64,000 bases of DNA from Mycobacterium numidiamassiliense (lineage in GTDB: Bacteria; Actinomycetota; Actinomycetes; Mycobacteriales; Mycobacteriaceae). The stretch lies in the NCBI RefSeq assembly GCF_900157365.1, contig NZ_FUEZ01000003.1, positions 1,178,001 through 1,242,000 on the forward strand, given 5' to 3'. The translations under genes were made by a program, and so were the position numbers. Below the pieces are notes generated by a model. The model had not been told where the DNA came from. It ran no database searches and worked only from the letters and a program-made list of their open reading frames with translations. Positions 52,514-63,960 of the stretch are shown in pieces (positions within the stretch are counted from its first letter, which is position 1; each line of letters begins with the position of its first letter).

Positions 52514-53368
52514 TCAGTGCTGGTAGTTCGAGGCCTGTTGGCCGTTGCGCCCCGACGGCGGCGAACGCCGCACCGCTTCGGTGCGTCCCTCGTCCCGCCG
52601 GACCGGCTCGGGGCTGCGGCGAGGCGCCTGAACATCCGAGCCGAGCAGCCCGGACACTTCGTGGTCCGCGCGCCTGGGCGGCAACTCCGCCCGCCCGGCC
52701 GGAGCCAGCGGGCGGCTGGGCGCCGCTGTGCGCGGCCCCGCCGTCTCGTCGGTCTCGGCGGGTATCGGCGGTAGCACCCGCAGGAGGTCGTTGAACTGAC
52801 GCACCGTGCGCAGGCCCTCGTCCCACTGGACCCGGGTGCTGGCGATCGGCAGCGCGACCAGCGTCCAGTTCTGCTCGTTCCACATGATCTCGGCGGAGTC
52901 GGGTGCGGTGTGCGCGAAGGTGACCATGCGCCGGTCGCAGGCCCGCCGGGCCGCGTCCAGGTTGGTGGAGTACACCATCCGCGGCCCGATCGCGCCCAGC
53001 AACCAAATATCGCTCTCGCGTGGCTCTTTGAGGCCCTTGAGCCGCAGATCGACCACGACGTTGGTGCCCACCTTGCGGTGCAGCGCGATCACCGTCGCGA
53101 CTTCCTCGAGGTCGAAGATGTAGACCGCCTCGCCGCGGATCTGGCCCAGCACCACGTTGTAGGCGGGGACATCACCCACGGTCGAGATCACGCCGCGTTT
53201 CCAGCGCTTGAGGATGTCGGACGATTCGCGCTCGTAGTCGAATCCGTGCGACCGCGCCCACGACTTACGGCGTCGGCTGCGACCGCGGCGTCTGTCGACG
53301 TCGACGTACAGCAACACCACCGCGCCGACGAAGCACAGCGCGGACAGCGTGAACCAAAGGGGGACCAT
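52514..53368 (-). CDS. ttfA: TtfA, trehalose monomycolate transport factor
   Basis: This is a 284-residue protein: one N-terminal membrane helix (about 4-24), a cytoplasmic alpha/beta domain (about 40-200) with VPAYNVVLGQIRGEAVYIFDLE, and a disordered Pro/Arg-rich tail from about 205. The tail and helix layout match mycobacterial TtfA (Rv0383c), which partners MmpL3 in exporting trehalose monomycolate to the mycomembrane and is essential. Its place between pyrE and clpB is as in H37Rv. Confidence 0.88.
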   Translation of the reverse strand: MVPLWFTLSALCFVGAVVLLYVDVDRRRGRSRRRKSWARSHGFDYERESSDILKRWKRGVISTVGDVPAYNVVLGQIRGEAVYIFDLEEVATVIALHRKVGTNVVVDLRLKGLKEPRESDIWLLGAIGPRMVYSTNLDAARRACDRRMVTFAHTAPDSAEIMWNEQNWTLVALPIASTRVQWDEGLRTVRQFNDLLRVLPPIPAETDETAGPRTAAPSRPLAPAGRAELPPRRADHEVSGLLGSDVQAPRRSPEPVRRDEGRTEAVRRSPPSGRNGQQASNYQH

Positions 53369-53515
53369 CCCAAACAGGGTATCTGTTGTTGGTCCAGAAC
53401 CGAGAATGCGACCAGGTCACAACCCAGTTACAGCTCGTGACGATCGCGAGTGCCGCGTAGCCGGGCGAATGGGGCACTCCCCGGCCACGCGGACCTCGGC
53501 ATAGCGCTACCTGGC

Positions 53516-56062
<2,547 letters not shown>

Positions 56063-56118
56063 GACACCTCCGTTCGGGTATAGGGAAAATGCTTGTCGCG
56101 TTATTCAACGCCGTCAAG

Positions 56119-56139
56119 GTTGAGTCTGTTCCGCTCAAG
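56119..56139. promoter_or_regulatory. HAIR-type operator (HspR site) upstream of clpB
   Basis: GTTGAGT (56119-56125) and GCTCAAG (56133-56139) with a seven-base spacer match the HspR-associated inverted repeat CTTGAGT-N7-ACTCAAG at 12 of 14 positions. It lies 57 bases upstream of the clpB start, in the gap shared with the divergent DUF3060 gene. Confidence 0.8.
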
Positions 56140-56180
56140 TTTAGATTTTTTCGTCCCGATCGAACAGGGGTCTTTGGTCC

Positions 56181-57134
56181 ATGAAAAAGACTGACAATGG
56201 CCTCGCGCCGCCCCCGCGCAGGATTCCGGCCGCATTCCGGCTGGCCGAGCTGCTGCCGTTTCGCTTTCGGTATGTCTTCACCCTCTGCTTCGTCGCGATC
56301 ACACCGATCACGCTGTGGATACAGCAGCCCAGGGCCTTCGCCGCCGTCGCGGTGCTCACCATGGCGGGGATCTACGCCACGCAAATCTGCGGCGCGCGCA
56401 TCCGGCTGGGACTACTGCGGTGGGGCCGGGTCGCCGACGTCATCGACAGCGAAAAACTCACGGACACAACCTATTACAGGCGGCCAACCCGGTACAACGT
56501 CTCCCTTCCAGTGGCGCGCGGATGGACCGTCGCGCGCCAGCGCTGGAGCGGCCCGAACACCACGACTCACATCCGCTACGCCCTCGACGGTCAGCAGGGC
56601 GATCTCGTCCTGCGCGGACGCGAATACGTCGACGGGGTGATCCTGGCCGACGTGCGCAACCCGGACCGGGCCCGCTGCGTCACCGCGTTCGCCTACGACC
56701 TCGGCCGCGACCAGACGGGCAATTGGGTCGGCACCCTGCGGCCGCGGCTGCGGATCGGGATGGCCTGCTGGTCGCTGCTGATGATCGGCTGGCTGGTGCT
56801 GGCCGGGCTGGCGGTCACGGCGTCCCGCGCCGACTTCGCCGGCAACACCCCGCAGGCCACCGTGCCGCAGGCCGGCACATTGCAGGTCAGCGGCACCGGC
56901 ACGACGAAGACGGTCCCCTGCAACGGCGGCTACCTGTCCGTCAGCGGCGCGGACAACACCGTCTCCGTCACCGGCCACTGCACCAGCGTCAGCGTCTCCG
57001 GCAACGGCAATCACGTCACGGTGGACAACACGGACGCGGTGAGCGCATCGGGACGGGGCAACGTGATCACGTATCACTGGGGCTCGCCCAAGGTCGCCAA
57101 CGTCGGAACCTCGAACACCGTCCAGCAGGGCTGA
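56181..57134 (+). CDS. Membrane protein with C-terminal DUF3060 domain
   Basis: This is a 317-residue protein. Two membrane helices occupy about 31-70 (hairpin), a cytoplasmic beta-rich domain about 80-190, and a third helix about 196-215. The external part is DUF3060, a beta-helix built of short repeats (NGGYLSVSGADNTVSVTGHC, then SVSVSGNGNHVTVDN). Such repeats are common in exported mycobacterial proteins of unknown function. It is divergent from clpB and may share the HAIR element region. Confidence 0.82.
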   Translation: MKKTDNGLAPPPRRIPAAFRLAELLPFRFRYVFTLCFVAITPITLWIQQPRAFAAVAVLTMAGIYATQICGARIRLGLLRWGRVADVIDSEKLTDTTYYRRPTRYNVSLPVARGWTVARQRWSGPNTTTHIRYALDGQQGDLVLRGREYVDGVILADVRNPDRARCVTAFAYDLGRDQTGNWVGTLRPRLRIGMACWSLLMIGWLVLAGLAVTASRADFAGNTPQATVPQAGTLQVSGTGTTKTVPCNGGYLSVSGADNTVSVTGHCTSVSVSGNGNHVTVDNTDAVSASGRGNVITYHWGSPKVANVGTSNTVQQG

Positions 57135-57156
57135 CGGTGAAAGCGCTCCGCGAGCT

Positions 57157-57162
57157 TAGAAT
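57157..57162 (+). promoter_or_regulatory. Putative leaderless -10 element of the flavohemoprotein gene
   Basis: TAGAAT lies eight bases before the GTG at 57171, with no ribosome binding site. Confidence 0.45.
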
Positions 57163-57170
57163 CGGGCTCC

Positions 57171-58340
57171 GTGAGCTTAGAGGACCCCGATTCGTTGCGG
57201 GTGTTGCGCGACGCCCTGGGGCCGGAGGAACCGGGCGCGGCGGAACTCGTCCGCCAGTTCTACAGCCACTGGTTCGCCCTTGACGTGTCGGTGCGCGATC
57301 TGTTTCCCCCCGAAATGGACGCTCAGCGAGCCGCTTTCGGCCACGCGCTGCATTGGGTGTACGGCGAATTGGTGGAGCAGCGCGCGGCCGAACCGGTGGC
57401 CTTCCTTGCCCAGCTCGGCCGGGATCATCGCAAATACGGTGTGCTGCCAACGCATTACGAGACGCTGCGTCCCGCGCTCTACGCGGCACTGCGCACCCAC
57501 CTGGGCGACACCTGGACAGCCGCCGTGGACGCCGCGGCCACCGCGTCGCTCAACCTGATCACCGGGGTGATGAGCGGAGCCGCCGACGCCGAGGTGGGCC
57601 CCGCCTGGTGGGACGGCACGGTCGTCGAGCACCATCGGGTCTCGCGCGATCTCGCGGTGGTGCGGCTGCGCCTGGACCGCCCGATGCACTATCACCCCGG
57701 CCAATACGTCAACGTCCACATCCCGCAATGCCCGCGCCGCTGGCGATATCTCAGCCCCGCGATCCCGGCCGACCCGGACGGCGGCATCGAATTCCACGTC
57801 CGCCAGGTCCCCGGCGGCCTGGTCAGCGCGGCCGTCGTCAACGAGACCCGGCCCGGTGACCGGTGGCGGCTGTCCAGCCCACACGGGGGCCTGCAGGTCG
57901 ATCGGGGCGGCCCCGACGTCCTGATGGTGGCCGGCAGCACCGGATTGGCGCCGCTGCGCGCACTGATCGTGGACCTCAGCCGCTATGCGGAGAATCCGCG
58001 GGTGCACCTGTTCTTCGGCGCGCGCTATCGCTGCGAGCTCTACGACCTGCCCACACTGTGGCAAGTCGCCACCCAGAACCCCTGGCTCTCGGTCTCGCCG
58101 GTGTCGGAGTACAACCGCGACCCCGCCTGGGCCGCGGACTACCCCGATGTCACGCCGCCACGCGGTTTGCACGTGCACCAGACGGGGCGGCTGCCCGAGG
58201 TGGTGACCAAGTACGGCGGCTGGGGCGACCGGCAGATCCTGGTCAGCGGCGGCCCGGCGATGGTCAGTGCCACCAAGGCCGCGCTGATCGCGAAAGGCGC
58301 CCCGCCCGAGCGCATTCAGCACGACCCGTTGTCACGCTAG
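57171..58340 (+). CDS. Flavohemoglobin (type II, globin plus FAD/NAD reductase)
   Basis: This is a 389-residue protein. The globin domain (1-140) has Tyr31 in QFYSHWF and proximal His86 in GRDHRKYG. The reductase part (about 150-389) has the FAD segment RRWRYLSPAIP and the NAD-binding MVAGSTGLAPLRAL, ending LVSGGPAMVSATKAAL. The shape fits the mycobacterial type II flavohemoglobins, which differ from NO-detoxifying Hmp in the FAD site and have been linked to lactate oxidation. By position it is Rv0385. Confidence 0.87.
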   Translation: MSLEDPDSLRVLRDALGPEEPGAAELVRQFYSHWFALDVSVRDLFPPEMDAQRAAFGHALHWVYGELVEQRAAEPVAFLAQLGRDHRKYGVLPTHYETLRPALYAALRTHLGDTWTAAVDAAATASLNLITGVMSGAADAEVGPAWWDGTVVEHHRVSRDLAVVRLRLDRPMHYHPGQYVNVHIPQCPRRWRYLSPAIPADPDGGIEFHVRQVPGGLVSAAVVNETRPGDRWRLSSPHGGLQVDRGGPDVLMVAGSTGLAPLRALIVDLSRYAENPRVHLFFGARYRCELYDLPTLWQVATQNPWLSVSPVSEYNRDPAWAADYPDVTPPRGLHVHQTGRLPEVVTKYGGWGDRQILVSGGPAMVSATKAALIAKGAPPERIQHDPLSR

Positions 58341-58350
58341 GCAGGCTTGT

Positions 58351-58442
58351 CCGGGCCCGGTTCCGTGGCGGCGATCCGCAGCGCCCGGTCCCCCGCAAGC
58401 GGGTGGTACCCCCAGCGCCGCGCTTGCGATCGCCGCTAGGCT
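58351..58442. repeat. GC-rich intergenic repeat resembling the fgd1 repeat
   Basis: The gap before the epimerase holds the ten-base palindrome CCGGGCCCGG (58351-58360), a CCCGC-AA-GCGGG hairpin, and GCGCTTGCGATCGC followed by CTAGGCT. The last part closely matches the end of the 55-bp repeat at 24361-24519, and in both cases sits just before a start codon. Confidence 0.55.
58437..58442 (+). promoter_or_regulatory. Putative leaderless -10 element of the epimerase gene
   Basis: TAGGCT lies six bases before the GTG at 58449, with no Shine-Dalgarno sequence. Confidence 0.45.
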
Positions 58443-58448
58443 AACCGC

Positions 58449-59339
58449 GTGCACCTCGTCACCTTGCGTGATCCGTCGTCGTCGGTAGCCGCGCAGTTCG
58501 TCCCTGACGCGGGCATGATCGGCACCTCGCTGACCGACTCGGGAGTGGAGTTGCTCGGCCAGCGCCGCGGGCTGGACGCCTACCTGCAGGCCGGCAAGAC
58601 GATGGGGATACCGATCTTGTATCCCTGGGCAAATCGGTTGGGCGCCAACACGTATACGGCCGAGAACGTGACTGTGGAGCTAACGCCGGGCGAAAACGGT
58701 GTCCGCCCGGACCCCAACGGGTTGCCCATCCATGGCGTCCTGGCCGCGTACCCGGGCTGGCGCGTGGTGACCGAATCGGCCAACGAGCTGACCGCCGAGG
58801 TCGACTTCGGCGCGCGGCCGGAGCTGCTGGCCAGCTTCCCCTATCCCCACCTGCTGGCGGTGAATGCGCGGCTGGCCGACCGAACGCTCACCGTGCGCAC
58901 CACGGTCACCGCGACCGGCGACCGGGCGGTGCCGCTGTGCTTCGGCTTCCACCCGTATCTGTGCCTGCCCGACGTCGCGCGCAGCGAGTGGATCATCGAG
59001 ACTCCGCCCCTTCGACACCTGAGCCTCGACGAACGCGGACTGCCCACGGGCGAAGCCGTATCGCAAGGGGCGGGCAAGGAAGCGTTGGGCGACAAGGCCT
59101 TTGATGATGCCTACGACCAGGTCGACGATGGCGCGGTATTCGCGGTGTCGGGCGGCGGGCGCCGCCTGGAGGTCCATTTCGAGCGGGGATATTCGGCGAC
59201 CCAGATCTTCGCACCGGTGGGCGAAGACCTGGTGTGCTTCGAGCCCATGACCGCTCCCACCGATGCGCTCAGCCGCGGGGGCTTCCGGTCTGCACGCCCG
59301 GGTGAGCCTGCGGTCGCGGTGTTTTCGATCTGGGTCTAG
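58449..59339 (+). CDS. Aldose 1-epimerase family protein
   Basis: This is a 296-residue beta-sandwich enzyme of the galactose mutarotase fold. PILYPWANRLGANTY, LPIHGVLAAYPGW (His), LCFGFHPYLCLPD (second His) and VCFEPMTAPTDALSRGG (catalytic Glu) are in the expected order. It interconverts alpha and beta anomers of an aldose or hexose phosphate. The start is GTG 58449. A small membrane protein gene follows after 11 bases. Confidence 0.9.
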   Translation: MHLVTLRDPSSSVAAQFVPDAGMIGTSLTDSGVELLGQRRGLDAYLQAGKTMGIPILYPWANRLGANTYTAENVTVELTPGENGVRPDPNGLPIHGVLAAYPGWRVVTESANELTAEVDFGARPELLASFPYPHLLAVNARLADRTLTVRTTVTATGDRAVPLCFGFHPYLCLPDVARSEWIIETPPLRHLSLDERGLPTGEAVSQGAGKEALGDKAFDDAYDQVDDGAVFAVSGGGRRLEVHFERGYSATQIFAPVGEDLVCFEPMTAPTDALSRGGFRSARPGEPAVAVFSIWV

Positions 59340-59350
59340 CGCGGCAGCAG

Positions 59351-59881
59351 ATGGGAATCACCGGCTGGATTGCCATCGCCGCATTTGTCATTTCGCTGGT
59401 GTCGCTGATGCAAGGCTTGTTCTTGGCGTGGCTGAAGTGGCCGAGGGTGGTCGTTGAAGTCGACGCGCGGCACGACGGCGAATTGAACGCTCCCGCATCG
59501 GAACACCGCGTCCGTAACTCTTCGGGACAGGCGTTCATCTTGACCGTCATCAACAACGGATCCGAGCCGGTGACGATCAAAAGCGTCGGGCTCGCTCGGC
59601 GCGGAGAAACGCCGCACCGACTGGACTACCTGCACACCTGGCGTGGCCCCACGACCGATCCACTGCCGAAATCGCACGGCGTCGAGGGCGGAGTGGTGAT
59701 GCCGTTGTGGATCGCCGGCCACGGCTCCTATGTCTTCGAATTCACCGAATCGACACTCCGAGAGATGCCGCCGGGCGTGCCGTATCACGGTTATGCCCAG
59801 CGTTATCTGGCATTCCGCTGGCGGCCCAACCATCCGCTCGTGCGCGAGACCAGGTCGAAGCAGACCGTGATGCGCGCGTAG
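59351..59881 (+). CDS. Hypothetical membrane-anchored protein
   Basis: This is a 176-residue protein with one N-terminal membrane helix (about 3-28). The rest looks like an immunoglobulin-like beta domain, as suggested by ILTVINNGSEPVTIKSVGL and alternating hydrophobic strands. Pfam-type motifs are not evident. It may be co-transcribed with the epimerase. Function unknown. Confidence 0.72.
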   Translation: MGITGWIAIAAFVISLVSLMQGLFLAWLKWPRVVVEVDARHDGELNAPASEHRVRNSSGQAFILTVINNGSEPVTIKSVGLARRGETPHRLDYLHTWRGPTTDPLPKSHGVEGGVVMPLWIAGHGSYVFEFTESTLREMPPGVPYHGYAQRYLAFRWRPNHPLVRETRSKQTVMRA

Positions 59882-59941
59882 AGCTGAAATAGCAGCGGTT
59901 GAGCGGTATTCTTACCCAGTCCCGGGGGCTGAAGGAGCAGG

Positions 59942-62900
59942 GTGAGCCCTGGCGAGAGCGTTGCCTCAATCGACGAACTGCTGGAACGCGCGGTGCGGGC
60001 CATCAACGCCGGCGATCGCGCGACCGCGACGACGTTGGCCGGGCAAGTTCTAGCCGCCGACAGCGGCAACCTCGAAGCCGAGGACCTGCTCACCGCGCCC
60101 GCCCACTACGGCGAAATCCGGCGGCTGACACTCATGTTCGCCGATCTTGTCGACTCGACCGCGCTGTCCACGCATCTGGAACCGGAGAAATACCACACCC
60201 TGGTCGGGCGCTACCAGGATGAGGTACGCCGGCTCGTCGACCAATATAGGGGCCATATCTGCTCGATAAAGGGCGACGGAGTGCTGGTGGTGTTCGGACA
60301 CCCCGAAGCGCACGAGAACGATGCGCGGCGGGCCGTCGCGGCCGGGCTGGACATCACTCGCGCGGTTGCGCGGCTCAGCGAACGGGCCCAGCGCAAGTTC
60401 GGCGTGACCATCAAGGTGCGGGTCGGCATTCACCGTGGCCTGGTCTACCTCGACACAGATCAGGACGACGTCTACGGGTTTGCCGCCAACCTGACCGCTC
60501 GTATTTCGGGTTTGGCCGAGCCTGGCACAGTCGCGGTGTCAGAGGCGGTCGCGACGCTGGTGGAGCACTTATTCGACCTCGACGTCCGCCCGGCGGCCCC
60601 GGTGAAGGGTATCGATGGTCTGATCGGCCATCACCAGGTGCTCGGTGAACGACCAGAGGTGGCGCCGCCGCGGCGGGTACCACTGATCGGCCGTGACTGT
60701 GAGCGGGCTTGGCTGGAGCAGAGCTGGCACCAGGCACGCGAGGGGATGCTCACCGTCCCGGGAGTGGTATTTCGCGGCGAGCCGGGGATAGGCAAGACCC
60801 GGCTCGCGACCGAGGCGGCCGAAATGGTCCGTGCCGCAAGCGTCCCCGTGGTTCGGCTGTTCGGGTCGCCACTGCATACCGACACCGGCCTGCATCCCGT
60901 GCGCAGGCTGATTGAGCGCCGATGCGGCATCACCCGGCTCACCGACGGCCGTGAGCGGTTGCGCTTGCTTGAGGCCGAGTTGCGTTCCAGCGAAATCGAT
61001 CCCGTGACTGCCACGCCATTGCTTGCTCCGGTCATCGGCGTCGGTCCCGAACACGGCTATGACCCGGCTGCCGCGGAGGGCAGAACCCTTTACGAGTTGA
61101 TCGGCGCGACGGTTCAGCGGTACGTACTAGCGTGCATCGGCGACCATGCCGGGCTGGTGATCGCGGAGGATGTGCACTGGTTCGACCCGTCCACCTTGGA
61201 GCTGCTCAACGCTTTGCTCACCAGCGCGGACGGGCGGCTGCTGGTGGTCGCGACGGGACGCGAGGGTGATTGGCTGCAAAACGATTGGCCGGTAACACTT
61301 TTCGATCTCTCCCCGTTGTCCGACAAGGAGTCCGATGCGCTGATTAATGCATTGGACCCGTCGGTGACCGATGCTCAGCGGGCCGAGGTACTCAACCGCT
61401 GCGACGGGGTGCCGTTCTACATCGAACACGTGGTGGGGGAACTCGACGGCGCCGGGCCGGCCGCGCGCGTGCCCGAAGCGCTATATGAGCCGCTGTTCGC
61501 CAGGTTGCATCACCCCCACACCGACGTGGTGCCCGTCGTGGAGGCGGCCGCGGTCATCGGGCGCGCCGGGGATCTCGCCCTGCTTCGTTCGGTGGTTGGG
61601 CCCAACGCCAACAACGTCGACGACGTCGTTGCCGAACTCGTGCAGGCGCGCGTCCTGGAACGTCGCGGGGACGACGGCTGGCGATTCCGCCATGAGCTGC
61701 TGCGTGAGGTGGCCGCTGAGCTCGCTCCGCCATCCCTGGGTCGTGACCTGCACGCGCGCGCTGCCCACGCGCTGGTCGAGGTGGCTGCCGCTGCCGAACC
61801 GGACTGGCGCGTGGTCGCAGGCCATTTCGAGCAGGCCCATCAATACGACGACGCCGTCGATGCGTATCAGAAGGCGTCGGTTAACGCCCGGCACCGCGGC
61901 GCTGTCCACGAAGCGCTGGTGTGTCTGACGGACGCCCTCAAACGGCTCGCCAGCTGCGCGCCAGGACCGCAACGAGACCGCAGGGAGATCGCCCTCCGGC
62001 TGGAGCGTGGCTTCCTAACAGGCGCTACCCAGGGCAGCATGAGCGGCGAGGGGCCGGCCGACTTCCAACGGTGTTTGGCGTTGGCCAGCACCGGTAACTA
62101 TCGCGATGAGTTGCTGAGCACGATGACGGCGATGATCGGCTACTACGTGACCCGGGCCGAGCTACGCCGGGCCCATGATCTGCTCGAAATGTTGTACGGC
62201 CGTATCGCGCTGGACCGGCAGTGGGGCTACCCGGCAGTCGAAGCGTCGCTGGGCACCGTCTTCTGGTTGGAAGGAGACTTCGAGCGAGCCCGCAAGCACC
62301 TGTTGCGCGCATTGGCCGACAGCTCCGCGGCCGACCCGCACAAATTGGACGCGACGTGGTGGATCGCGACCGACCCGATCACCGCGGCGCATAACTACCT
62401 GGCGTTGATCCACGTCGTGCGCGGCGACCTGAGTGGCGCTGAAGCCGCAATCGCGCAAGCGACATGCCGCAGCGACAGCCTCGGCTATCCGCAGAACGCC
62501 TACAACCGGGCCTTCACCTACTTCGTGCAGATCTGGGTATGCCTTGAGGCCGGCCGACTCTCGGAGGCCGCCACCCATATCGCCGACCTCCGCCAGCTCA
62601 GCGAAAAGTCGGGGCTCGACTTGTGGCGCTTGGTCGGCTCCACCGAGCACGCCACCGTCAAAGGGCTCAACGCGCTGCGCGCCGGCGCCGACGCGGCCAC
62701 GCTGACGGCCCTGGCCGCCAAGTTAACCCTGCGCGTCGACGGCTCACGCCGTCTGCACCTCAACAACTACCTGACGTTCAAAGACGCCGTCATCGGTCGC
62801 TTGCTGATAGCCGCGGGCCAGCCGCAGCAGGCCCGTGAACGACTCGAGATGGCGCTGGGCCACGCGGTCGAGACCGGAATGCATTTCCACGACGCCGAAC

Positions 62901-63130
62901 TGCTGCGCGTGCGCGCGCATACCTTCACAGATCCAGAGGAGCGCCGCGACGCCCTGGTCACCGCGCTTGCGTTCGCACGCAAACAACAGGCCACCCTATT
63001 CGAATTGCGTTGTCTATTGGATCTGTTCGAGACTACCGGTGAACGGTCCGAGCTGGCCGACGCTGTCGCCCGCTTTGGGGGCGACGCTCGCTGGCCGGAA
63101 TCCCAAAGAGCACAAGAGATCCTGTCGTAA
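59942..63130 (+). CDS. Class III adenylyl cyclase fused to AAA ATPase and TPR region
   Basis: This is a 1062-residue protein. The cyclase domain (about 58-205) keeps all catalytic residues: Asp68 and Asp112 (metal), Lys110 (base recognition, KGDG), Asp176, Asn183 and Arg187 (DVYGFAANLTAR). An AAA/STAND-type ATPase follows with GEPGIGKT (279-286) and LVIAEDVHWFDP, then about 500 residues of TPR-like helices. The related H37Rv proteins such as Rv0386 carry a LuxR-type DNA-binding domain at the end; here the protein stops at DARWPESQRAQEILS without one. The start is GTG 59942 with AAGGAG five bases before it. Confidence 0.87.
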   Translation: MSPGESVASIDELLERAVRAINAGDRATATTLAGQVLAADSGNLEAEDLLTAPAHYGEIRRLTLMFADLVDSTALSTHLEPEKYHTLVGRYQDEVRRLVDQYRGHICSIKGDGVLVVFGHPEAHENDARRAVAAGLDITRAVARLSERAQRKFGVTIKVRVGIHRGLVYLDTDQDDVYGFAANLTARISGLAEPGTVAVSEAVATLVEHLFDLDVRPAAPVKGIDGLIGHHQVLGERPEVAPPRRVPLIGRDCERAWLEQSWHQAREGMLTVPGVVFRGEPGIGKTRLATEAAEMVRAASVPVVRLFGSPLHTDTGLHPVRRLIERRCGITRLTDGRERLRLLEAELRSSEIDPVTATPLLAPVIGVGPEHGYDPAAAEGRTLYELIGATVQRYVLACIGDHAGLVIAEDVHWFDPSTLELLNALLTSADGRLLVVATGREGDWLQNDWPVTLFDLSPLSDKESDALINALDPSVTDAQRAEVLNRCDGVPFYIEHVVGELDGAGPAARVPEALYEPLFARLHHPHTDVVPVVEAAAVIGRAGDLALLRSVVGPNANNVDDVVAELVQARVLERRGDDGWRFRHELLREVAAELAPPSLGRDLHARAAHALVEVAAAAEPDWRVVAGHFEQAHQYDDAVDAYQKASVNARHRGAVHEALVCLTDALKRLASCAPGPQRDRREIALRLERGFLTGATQGSMSGEGPADFQRCLALASTGNYRDELLSTMTAMIGYYVTRAELRRAHDLLEMLYGRIALDRQWGYPAVEASLGTVFWLEGDFERARKHLLRALADSSAADPHKLDATWWIATDPITAAHNYLALIHVVRGDLSGAEAAIAQATCRSDSLGYPQNAYNRAFTYFVQIWVCLEAGRLSEAATHIADLRQLSEKSGLDLWRLVGSTEHATVKGLNALRAGADAATLTALAAKLTLRVDGSRRLHLNNYLTFKDAVIGRLLIAAGQPQQARERLEMALGHAVETGMHFHDAELLRVRAHTFTDPEERRDALVTALAFARKQQATLFELRCLLDLFETTGERSELADAVARFGGDARWPESQRAQEILS

Positions 63131-63138
63131 GCGGCCAG

Positions 63139-63960
63139 TCACGAGTATTGGAAGGTATGCACGCGGTAGCCATCGCGCATACTCCGCAACACCGTTTTGA
63201 ACAGGAAGCCGGGGATGAAAATGGCGTGGAAATCGCGTGCGCGTTCGACCACGGAAATTGGTTCACCGCAACGCTTATAGCCGCTGTCGAAGAATAGTTG
63301 TTCGGGACGGTCTTCCAGCAACGTGAATCGAGCACCTAGCGCCTCGGTCTGCTCTCGGGTGCTCTTGGTCATGTACCTGTTGACGAACGTCCTGTCCAGC
63401 AGCTCGCAGATCAACATGTGTGCAGGAAAGGCGTCCTGAAGCTGCTGCAGTAGCTCCGTGACCCGGGCAATCTCGAGATACATCAAGACGCCTTCGATCA
63501 CGACGAGGGTGTTCGCACCCGGATCGCATTCGCGCAGCGCCGCAGGCAACTCGCCCCTGGCGATGTCTGCTGCTATGCGCCGCAACGGATTTCCGCAGGC
63601 TTCCTCGGGAAGGCATGCATTCTTGTGTGCAATCACGTCCGGCCCGTCGATATCGACCCAGCGCCCGCCGGCCAGCCGGTAGGGGCGGCTGTCAAAACCG
63701 GCCCTAACACTGACGATTTGCAAACCCTTGTTGCCCTTCAGCCGCCGCGCGATCTCGTCCTGAAAGATCCTTGAGCGCACCACGTTGACCGACTTGGTTC
63801 TATCGTCGCCGTGGCCATGAAAGCGGGACACGATCGCCGAGCCCTCACTGGTCATGAAATCCTCGGCATAGATATCCCCGCATATCGACCGAGACGACCT
63901 CGCGTCTTCTGCGCGGATACCGCAGCCGTAGAAGGCCATTGGTCTAATTGAGTCAGTCAT
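63139..63960 (-). CDS. SAM-dependent methyltransferase (LCM family)
   Basis: This is a 273-residue protein. The SAM site reads LQIVSVRAGFDSRPYRLAGG followed by WVDIDGPDVIAHK, and VVIEGVLMYLE is the next conserved strand. It resembles leucine carboxyl methyltransferase-like O-methyltransferases (TcmP-like). The classic GxGxD is RAGFDSRP here. It is convergent with the cyclase gene (eight-base gap). Substrate unknown. The 40 bases between its start and the end of the window hold no recognisable gene. Confidence 0.8.
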   Translation of the reverse strand: MTDSIRPMAFYGCGIRAEDARSSRSICGDIYAEDFMTSEGSAIVSRFHGHGDDRTKSVNVVRSRIFQDEIARRLKGNKGLQIVSVRAGFDSRPYRLAGGRWVDIDGPDVIAHKNACLPEEACGNPLRRIAADIARGELPAALRECDPGANTLVVIEGVLMYLEIARVTELLQQLQDAFPAHMLICELLDRTFVNRYMTKSTREQTEALGARFTLLEDRPEQLFFDSGYKRCGEPISVVERARDFHAIFIPGFLFKTVLRSMRDGYRVHTFQYS

